From assembly GCF_009380215.1 (NCBI RefSeq), contig NZ_WHUG01000007.1:1-64000 (forward strand): a stretch of DNA of 64,000 nucleotides, written 5' to 3'. The stretch's first letter is position 1. Each line of letters begins with the position of its first letter. A program made the position numbers and the translations under genes. Origin of the DNA: Rugamonas aquatica. Its GTDB lineage: Bacteria > Pseudomonadota > Gammaproteobacteria > Burkholderiales > Burkholderiaceae_D. Positions 1 to 8,500 of this stretch are shown in pieces. Under the pieces are notes generated by a model, which saw only the letters and a list, made by a program, of their open reading frames with translations, ran no database searches and had not been told where the DNA came from.

Positions 1-450
1 AGCGCCCCGGTCGCTGCCGCCGCCGGCCCGGCATCGGCTGCGGCCCCCGCGGCCCCCGCCGGCGCGCTGGCGATGACCATCCCCACGCCGCAGGCATCGA
101 CGGCCTCGGCCGGCGGCGGCCTGCTGCAAACCACTTTCGCGCTGATGTTCGTGCTGGCCCTGCTGGTGGGCCTGGCCTGGTTCCTGAAGCGCTTCGGCCC
201 GAAGGGCCTGGGCGGCGGCAACAGCAACGTCAAGCTGGTCGGCGCGCTCAACGTCGGCGCGCGCGAGCGCATCCTGGTGGTCGAAGTGGGCGAACAATGG
301 ATTGTGGTCGGCGCCTCGCCGGGCCGCATGAACGCGCTGGCCACCATGCCGCGCCAGGAGAGCAGCGAAGAAGCCGCCTCGGCCACGCTGCCGACGGCCA
401 ACTTCGCCGAATGGTTCAAACAAACGATCGACAAGCGCAATGGCAAATAA
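1..450 (+). CDS. fliO: Flagellar biosynthesis protein FliO (5' end outside window)
   Basis: The reading frame is open from the first base, so the true start lies upstream; the ATG at 73 is internal. The visible part has an Ala/Pro-rich stretch, one transmembrane segment (LMFVLALLVGLAWFL region, encoded near 145-190) and a cytoplasmic basic domain (VKLVGALNVGARERILVVEV), which is the FliO/YopO-like signature. FliO is an accessory membrane protein that helps assemble the FliP ring of the flagellar export gate. It overlaps fliP by 11 bases, implying translational coupling. Order fliO-P-Q-R is standard. Confidence 0.9.
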   Translation, partial: SAPVAAAAGPASAAAPAAPAGALAMTIPTPQASTASAGGGLLQTTFALMFVLALLVGLAWFLKRFGPKGLGGGNSNVKLVGALNVGARERILVVEVGEQWIVVGASPGRMNALATMPRQESSEEAASATLPTANFAEWFKQTIDKRNGK

Positions 451-1216
451 GCAGGCCGGCATCTCCCCCTCCTCCGTGGTCAAACCCCTGTTGATGCTGG
501 CCGCGCTGGCGCTGCCGCTTGCGGCCGGCGCCGACTCCAGCATCGGCATCCCGGCCTTCAACGCCGCGCCGGCGCCGGGCGGCGGCACCAGCTACACGCT
601 GCCGATCCAGACCATGCTGCTGATGACGGCGCTGACCTTCATCCCGGCCGCGCTGTTGCTGATGACCAGTTTCACCCGCATCATCATCGTGCTGTCGCTG
701 CTGCGCCAGGCGCTGGGCACGCAGTCGGCCCCGCCCAACCAGGTGATGGTCGGGCTGGCGCTGTTCCTGACGCTGTTCGTCATGGGCCCGACCTTCGACA
801 AGATCTACACCGAAGCGTATCTGCCGCTGCAGGAAAACAAGATCAACATGAGCGCGGCCATGGACAAGGGCGTGGCGCCGTTAAAAACTTTCATGATGAA
901 GCAAACCCGCCAGGCCGACCTGGCCTTGTTCGTCAAATTGTCGCGCAGCCCCGCGCTGCAGGGGCCGGAAGACGTGCCGCTGCGCATCCTGGTGCCGGCC
1001 TTCGTCACCAGCGAGCTGAAAACCGCCTTCCAGATCGGCTTCGCCATCTTCATTCCATTTCTGATTATCGACATGGTGGTCGCCTCTGTACTGATGTCGA
1101 TGGGGATGATGATGATGTCGCCGGCCGTGATCTCGCTGCCGTTCAAGCTGATGCTGTTCGTGCTGGTGGACGGCTGGCAACTGCTGCTCGGTTCGCTGGC
1201 CCAGAGTTTTTACTAG
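440..1216 (+). CDS. fliP: Flagellar export gate protein FliP
   Basis: 258 residues, the usual FliP length. The N-terminus is a cleavable signal peptide (hydrophobic core LLMLAALALPLAAGADS), as is typical for FliP. It is followed by the family core with TM segments around LLMTALTFIPAALLLMTSFTR, the LRQALGTQSAPPNQ motif and the C-terminal PFLIIDMVVASVLMSMGMMM block. FliP forms the pentameric core of the type III export gate with FliQ and FliR. The start at 440 lies inside the end of fliO; no better start is visible. The assignment is from family motifs and gene order. Confidence 0.97.
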   Translation: MANKQAGISPSSVVKPLLMLAALALPLAAGADSSIGIPAFNAAPAPGGGTSYTLPIQTMLLMTALTFIPAALLLMTSFTRIIIVLSLLRQALGTQSAPPNQVMVGLALFLTLFVMGPTFDKIYTEAYLPLQENKINMSAAMDKGVAPLKTFMMKQTRQADLALFVKLSRSPALQGPEDVPLRILVPAFVTSELKTAFQIGFAIFIPFLIIDMVVASVLMSMGMMMMSPAVISLPFKLMLFVLVDGWQLLLGSLAQSFY

Positions 1217-1225
1217 GAGACGGCC

Positions 1226-1495
1226 ATGACACCCGAAAGCGTGATGACCATGGGCCGCCACGCCATGGAAGTGACCCTGATGATCGCCGCCCCGATGCTG
1301 CTGGTGGCGCTGATCATCGGCCTGGTGGTCAGCATCTTCCAGGCCGCCACCCAGATCAATGAGGCGACGCTGTCCTTCATCCCCAAGCTGGTCGGCATCT
1401 TCGTGGCGCTGGTGGTGGCCGGCCCGTGGATGCTGTCGGTCATGCTCGACTACATGCGCGAAGTGTTTGGCGGCATTCCCGGCCTGGTCGGGTAG
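1226..1495 (+). CDS. fliQ: Flagellar export gate protein FliQ
   Basis: 89 residues with two transmembrane helices and the FliQ signature (MTPESVMTMGRHAMEV, then LIIGLVVSIFQAATQINEAT). It is a small subunit of the FliPQR export gate. A GGAGA ribosome-binding site sits just upstream of the ATG, and the gene begins 9 bases after fliP. The gap to fliR is 96 bp, AT-richer than its surroundings, with no recognisable promoter or terminator. Confidence 0.97.
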   Translation: MTPESVMTMGRHAMEVTLMIAAPMLLVALIIGLVVSIFQAATQINEATLSFIPKLVGIFVALVVAGPWMLSVMLDYMREVFGGIPGLVG

Positions 1496-1591
1496 ATACT
1501 TTGCCAATATGTAACATTTTCCGATTAAATAAGAAGTTGACTTAAAATGGGTTTGCTGATGCCCGGTGGAAAGAAATAGGTAAAAGGCCTC

Positions 1592-2434
1592 ATGATTTCG
1601 TTCTCCACTGCCGATATCAATCTGTGGATCGCCGGTTTGCTGTGGCCGTTGACGCGCATCCTGGGCCTGCTGGCGGCGTCTCCGCTGTTCGGCAATTCCA
1701 GCGTGCCCGCCAGCGTCAAGATCAGCCTGGGCGTGCTGCTGGCGATGGTGGTGGCGCCGGCCGTGCCGGTGCTGCCGGGCAGCGACCCGCTGTCGCTGGC
1801 CGGCTTGCTGATCCTGGTGCAGGAAATGCTGATCGGCCTGGCCATGGGGTTCAGCATCCGCATCGTGTTCGCTGCGGTGGAGATGGCGGGAGAAATCTCC
1901 AGTTTGACCATGGGCCTGGGGTTCGCGACGTTTTTCGACCCCAACACCCAGGGCCGCTCGTCGGCGATCAGCCAGTTCCTGGCGCTGGTGGCGACCATGG
2001 CCTTCCTGGCCGTGAACGCCCACCTGGTGCTGCTGTCGGTGCTGGTGGAAAGTTTTTACACGCTGCCGGTGTCGGCCTCGCCGGTCTACGGCGGCGGCTT
2101 CAAGCAGCTGGCCGACTGGGGCGGCAGGATCTTCAGCACCGGTGTGCAACTGTCGTTGCCCATCGTCGCAGCTTTACTGATTACCAACGTCGCGCTGGGC
2201 ATCCTGACACGCGCGGCGCCGCAACTGAATTTGTTTGGGATCGGATTTCCGATCACTTTAGGTGTAGGTTTGCTGGTCATCGCCATGACGCTCCCGTATC
2301 TGGCGACGCCCGTGCAAAACCTGTTTTTGGATGGCATAGAACGCGCGCGGCTGATGCCGCGCACGTGGTCGCAGCGCCCCGAAGCGGTCAAACCGGCAAG
2401 CTTGCCGCTTAGACCTCCAGGGCCGCGGCCATAG
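1592..2434 (+). CDS. fliR: Flagellar export gate protein FliR
   Basis: 280 residues with several transmembrane helices and FliR hallmarks (WPLTRILGLLAASPLFGNSSVPASVKISLGV near the start; EMAGEISSLTMGLGFATFFDPNTQGRSS in the middle). FliR completes the FliPQR gate and contacts FlhB, which here lies 30 kb away. An AAAAGG stretch precedes the ATG. The last 20 or so residues are Pro/Arg-rich and poorly hydrophobic, a variable tail. It ends 85 bp before the giant repeat gene, so read-through into that gene is possible. Confidence 0.96.
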   Translation: MISFSTADINLWIAGLLWPLTRILGLLAASPLFGNSSVPASVKISLGVLLAMVVAPAVPVLPGSDPLSLAGLLILVQEMLIGLAMGFSIRIVFAAVEMAGEISSLTMGLGFATFFDPNTQGRSSAISQFLALVATMAFLAVNAHLVLLSVLVESFYTLPVSASPVYGGGFKQLADWGGRIFSTGVQLSLPIVAALLITNVALGILTRAAPQLNLFGIGFPITLGVGLLVIAMTLPYLATPVQNLFLDGIERARLMPRTWSQRPEAVKPASLPLRPPGPRP

Positions 2435-2519
2435 CGAGATTCAATAGCCAAGCCGTGTTTTTTGGTTTCCATGAGGCAATTATGCGCGTATCATGGAAGC
2501 TCCCCGGGAGAACAATGCA

Positions 2520-5500
2520 ATGACTTCGATCGTTATAGATTTCACAACCGACCAGATCGTCAGTCTCACGACTGCGCAGATCGGCCTGTTCACGACCGAG
2601 GACATGCAAGCGCTCAGCTCGGACCAGCTCGGCGTGATGAGTTCCTCCCAGGTGCGCGCCATCACCACGCTGCAACTGAACTACCTGACCACGGCCGCCC
2701 TGGCCGGCCTGACCACGGCCAACGTCCCGACCCTGACCCAGCTGCAGATCGGCGCCCTGAACACCGACCTGATGGCCTCCCTCAGCACCGACCAGCTGGT
2801 CGCGCTGAGCACCCGCGAAATGCAGGCGCTGTCCAGCCGCCAGCTCAACGTGCTGAACTCGGACCAGGTCGGCGCGCTGGAGACGGTCGACCTGCGCGCG
2901 CTGTCCACCGCCCAATTCAATATGCTGGGCTCCGACCAGGTCGCCAGCCTGGTCAGCAGCCAGCTCGGCGCGCTGGCCACCCAGCAGCTGCGCGCCATCA
3001 ACACCGGCGCCGTGCAGGCGCTCACCACCGACCAGATCGCGACGCTGGCGACCGCCATGCTGGGCCTGCTGACCACCAGCCAGCTCAACGCGCTGACCGC
3101 CGGCCAGATCGCCGCCGTCACCACCGACCAGATCGCCGGTCTGAGCTCGCTGCAAGTGAGCGCCCTGGCCACCGCCACCGTGGCCAACCTCAACAGCGAC
3201 CAGATCGCCGCGCTGGAAACCCGCGACTTGATCGGCATGAGCAGCGCCCAGATCGCCGTGCTCAGCGCCGTGCAACTGGGCGGCCTGAGCACCGACCAGA
3301 TGCACGCGCTGCGCAGCCATGAAATCGCCGCGCTGACCACCGACCAGCTGCCGGTGCTGAGCACCGACCAGTTCAACGCGCTGAGCTCGCTGGCGGCCTT
3401 GAATTCCGCCCAGGTCGGCGCGCTGACCACCGACCAGGTGAGCTCGCTGACCACCCGCACCATCGCCCTGCTCAGCAGCGCGCAACTGGCGGCGCTGAGC
3501 GCCGGCCAGGTGCAGGCGCTGGGCACCGACCAGATCGTCGCGCTGTCGACCGGCCAGGTGGCCGCGCTGACCACCGCCACCGTCGGCGCCCTGACTTCCG
3601 ACCAGGTGCAAGCCATCGAGACGCGCGACTTCGCCGTCTTCACCACGGCACAGATCCGCGCGCTCACCACCGACCAGCTGGTGGCGTTGACCAGCGTCCA
3701 GATCGCCGCGCTGAGCAGCGCCGACGAGGCGGCCCTGCGGCCCGACCAGCTGGCCGCGCTGACCACCGACCAGGTGGCCGCGCTGAAATCCATCGTACCG
3801 CTGAGCACGCTGCAAATCCAGGCGCTGACCACCGACCAGGTGGTGGCGCTGTCGAGCAAGTCCATCACCACCCTCAACAGCGTGCAACTGGCGGCGCTGA
3901 CCTACGACCAGGTGCAGGCCCTCAGCAGCGACCAGATCATCGAACTGACGGCGGCCCAGTACAGCACCATGGGCAGCGCGATGCTCAATGCGCTGACCAG
4001 CACCCAGATCGGCCAGATCGAAACGCGCGACATCGCCGCGCTGCGCGCGCCGCAGATCGCCCAGCTGTCGACCGACCAGCTGGTGGTGCTGCTGTCCGAC
4101 CAGTTCACCGCGCTCTCCAGCAGCGCCATCGGCGCCCTCAGCACCGACCAGATCAGCGTGCTGACCACCGACCAGCTGAACGCGCTGTCGACGCTGGTGG
4201 GTCTGTCGAGCCGCCAGATCGGCTCCTTCACCACGGCGCAGATGACCTCGCTGTCGACGCACAACCTCGGCACGCTGGCCACCAGCCAGCTGCGGGTGCT
4301 GAGCTCGGACCAGATCCAGGCGCTGACCACCGACCAGATCGTCTCGCTGAGCGCCGCCCAGTTCCGCGGCTTGAACTCGGCCGCCATCGCCGCCCTGACC
4401 ACCGACCAGGTGATCGCGATCGAGACCCGCGACATCGCCGGCCTCAACACGCAGCAAATCAACAAGTTCGACACCAGCCAGATCGTGGTGCTCAACACCG
4501 CCCAGATCTATGCCCTCAATTCCGGCCAGACGGCGGCGCTGACCACCGACCAGGTGCAGGCGCTCAACAGCGAACAGATCGACGCGCTGCGCTTCCTGAC
4601 CGCGCTGACCACGCGCCAGGTGCGCGCGCTGACCACCGTGCAGATCGGCACGCTGACGACCGCCGACCTGACCAGCCTGACCACCCGCCAGTTCACCGCC
4701 TTCACCAGCGACCAGCTGCAGGCGCTGACCACCGACCAGATCATCGGCCTGAACACGGCGCAACTGGTGGCGCTGAGCGCCAGCGCCATGGCCGCGCTGT
4801 CGACCGACGCCATCGCCGCGATAGAAACGCGCGACATCCGCGCGCTGCGCACCGCCCAGATCGCCCAGCTGAGCACGCAGCAAGTGTCGGCCCTGACGCT
4901 CGGCCAGCTGGCCGCCTTCACCACCGCGGAAATCCGCGCGCTGACCTCGGACCAGATCGCCGTGCTGACCAGCGACCAGATCGTCGCGCTGTCGACGCTG
5001 GGCCCGCTCGTGACCAGGCAGATCGCCGGCCTGACCACCGACCAGATCGCGCAGATGACGACCGGCGACTTCGCGACGCTGCAGACCAATCAGCTGGCCG
5101 CCTTCAACACCGACCAGGCCGCCGCGATCAGCAGCGACCAGATCCTCGCCATGTCGACCGCGCAAGTGCGCGCGCTCAGCACCGACGCCATCGCCGCGCT
5201 CGGCCTGGACCGCGTCGCCGCGCTGCGCAACGCCGACCTGATCTCGATGAGCACGCGCCAGATCGCGGCGCTGACCACCGCCCAGCTGGCCGCGCTGAGC
5301 AGCCAGCAGCTGCGGGTGTTGACCACCGGCGAAATCGCCGCCCTGACGCTGACCCAGATCGCCGGCATGAGCAGCGACCAGATCGACGCGCTGGCCACGC
5401 TGAGCGCGCTGACCACCAAACAGCTGGCCGGCTTCACCACCGACCAGCTGGCGACGCTGAACCTGGCCGACCTGCGTTCGCTCGGCTCCCGGCAAATCCA

Positions 5501-8500
5501 CGCCCTCAGCACCGACCAGCTGGTGGCGCTGACCACCGACCAGATCCGCGGCATGTTCACGGCCCAGCTGCGCGGCATCGCCGCCGGCGACATGGCGGCG
5601 CTGACCACCGGCCAGATCGCCGCGCTGACCGGCACCGAGCTCGCTTCGCTGAGCCTCGCGCAACTGGTCAACCTGGGCACCGACCAGATCCTCGCCCTCA
5701 GCACCAGCCAGATCACCGCGCTGACCACGCAGGAAATCGCCGCGCTGACCAGCGACCAGAAGGCTGCGCTGACCAGCGACCAGCTCGGCGCGCTGAGCTC
5801 GCTGGCCAGCTTCTCGACCGCCGCCATCGCCGCCCTCACCACCGACCAGATCGCCTCGCTGCCGCTGACCATCCTGGCCGGCCTGACCACGCGCCAGGTG
5901 GCCGCGCTGACCACCGACCAGATCATGGCGCTGACCACCGATGAAATCGTCGCGCTGACCACGTCCCAGTTCCGGGCGCTGACCAGCGACCAGATCGGCG
6001 TGCTGACCTCGGTTCAAGTGCCGGCCATCCAGCTGGCCGACCTGCAGGCGCTGTCGACCCGCCAGATCACCGCGCTGACCACCATCCAGCTGAGCGAGCT
6101 GACGCCCACCCAGTTCGGTTCGCTGAGCACCCAGGACATCGCCAACCTGACCACCCAGCAGATCGCCGGGCTGTCGACCAGCCAGATCGCCAGCTTCGCC
6201 ACGCTGGCGCCGCTGACCAGCAAGCAGATCGCCGCCATGACCACCGACCAGATCGCCAGTCTGGCGCTGGCCAAGATCGCCACGCTGACGACCCGCCAGA
6301 TCGCCGGCCTGACCGGCCAGCAAGTCGCGGCGCTGACCACCGATGAGATCGTCGCGCTGAGCACCGCCCAGGTGCGCAGCCTGAACGCCGCCACGCTGGC
6401 CGCGCTGTCGAGCCTGCAGATCGCCGCCATCGAAGTGGTCGACGTGGCCGCGCTGGGCACCGCCCAGATCCGCGCGCTGTCGAGCGACCAGCTGGCCGCG
6501 CTGACCTCCGCCCAGTTCGCCGCGCTCAGCACCCGCACGCTGGCCAGCCTGACCACCGACCAGGTGGCCGGCCTGTCGCTGCCGCAGATCGACAGCCTGG
6601 CCTCGCTGGCGCCGCTGACCAGCAACCAGGTCACGGCGCTGACCACCGACCAGATCAACAGCTTCGGCCTGCCGCAGATCGCCACGCTGAAGACCAGCCA
6701 GCTCAACGCGCTGTCGAGCGCTCAGCTGCAGGCATTGAGCACCGACCAGGTCGTCGCGCTGGAAACCGCGCAGATCCGCGGCCTGAGCGTCGCCGCGCTC
6801 AACGCGCTGACCACCGGCCAGTTCGCCGCCATCGAGCTGGTCGACATCGCCGCGCTGCGCACCAACCAGGTGGCCGGGCTGAGCACCGACCAGGTGGCGT
6901 CGCTGACGCTGGCGCAACTGGGCGCCTTCACCTCGCAGGAAATCGCCGCGCTGACCACCCGCCAGCTGGGCGTGCTCACCACCGACCAGTTCGCCGCACT
7001 GGGCAGCCTGGCCGGCCTCAACACGCGCCAGATCAGCGGCCTGTCGAGCGACCAGATCATCGCGCTGACGCCGGCCCAGGTGGCCGCGCTCAAGACGGCC
7101 CAGATCGCCGCCTTCAGCACCACCCAGATCCAGTACTTCACCAGCCTGCAGATTCCGGTGCTGAGCACGGCCCAGGTGCGGGCGCTGTCGGCCGCCGCGG
7201 TCGCCGCGCTGACCACCGACCAGATCCTCGAACTGACCGGCCCCGACCTGGCCGCGCTCAAGACCAACCAGCTGATGGCGCTGACCAGCGACCAGCTGGG
7301 CGCGCTGTCGCTGACCCAGTACGGCACCCTGATCAGCAGTGAAATCGCCGCGCTGACCACTCGCCAGCTGAGCTACCTCACCAGCGACCAGATCGCCGCG
7401 CTGGCCAACCTGGCCGCGCTGACCACCCTGCAGATCAGCGCCCTGAGCACCGACCAGCTCAACGCGCTGACGCCGCAACGCTTCGTCACGCTGAGCACCA
7501 AACAGCTGGCGGCGCTCAACAGCGGCCAGGTGAAGGGCATCAATAGCGACCAGATCATCGCGCTGTCGACCGCGCAGATCCGCGCCATCAACACCACCCT
7601 GCTGGCGGCGATGAGCACCGACCAGATCGAGGCGATCGAGGCGCTGGACCTGGCCGCCATGACCACCGCCCAGCTGCGCTCGCTGACCACCAGTCAAATG
7701 CAGGCGCTGCTGACCGACCAGCTGCACGCGCTCAGCAGCGCCGACATCGCCGCCTTCTCGCAAACCCAGTTGTCCGTGCTCAGCAACGCCCAGGCCAGCG
7801 CGCTGGGCAACCTGGCCGACTACTCGACGCTGCAGATCGCCGCCATGTCGACCAACCGCATCGTCGCGCTGTCGCTGCTGGACATCGACCTGCTGAGCAC
7901 GCGCCAGATCGGCGCCCTGACCTCGCTGCAAGTGTCGGTGCTGTCGAGCGACCAGTTGATCGAACTGAGCGGCGCCCAGGTGGGCGCGCTCAGCACCGCC
8001 GCGCTGGCCGGCCTGAGCGCCGCCCAGATCCCGTTCATCGACGCCGTCGACATCCCGTCGATGAAGAGCGCGCAACTGCAGGCGCTCAACAGCGTCCAGC
8101 TGCAGGCGTTGACCAGCGACCAGGTCAGCCTGCTGACCTCGCAGGAAGTGGCGGCCCTGAAGGCCAGCCAGATCGCGGCGCTGTCCACCGACCAGCTGGT
8201 CAACCTGAGCAATATCCGCGGCATGGGCACGGCGCAGATCCGCGCGCTGACCTCCGACCAGCTCGCCTCGCTGCAGCCCGGCCAGATCGGCGTGTTGCGC
8301 ACCGCCCAGATCGCCGCGCTGAGCAACACCCAGATCGGCTATCTGACCACCGACCAGATCGTCGCGCTGACCACCGCCGACATGCTGGCCATGGCCACGC
8401 GCACGCTGGCCGCGCTGACCACCGACCAGATCAACGCGATCGAGGTGGCCGACATCGCCGCGCTGCGCTCGACGCAGATGCAGGCGCTGACCACCGATCA

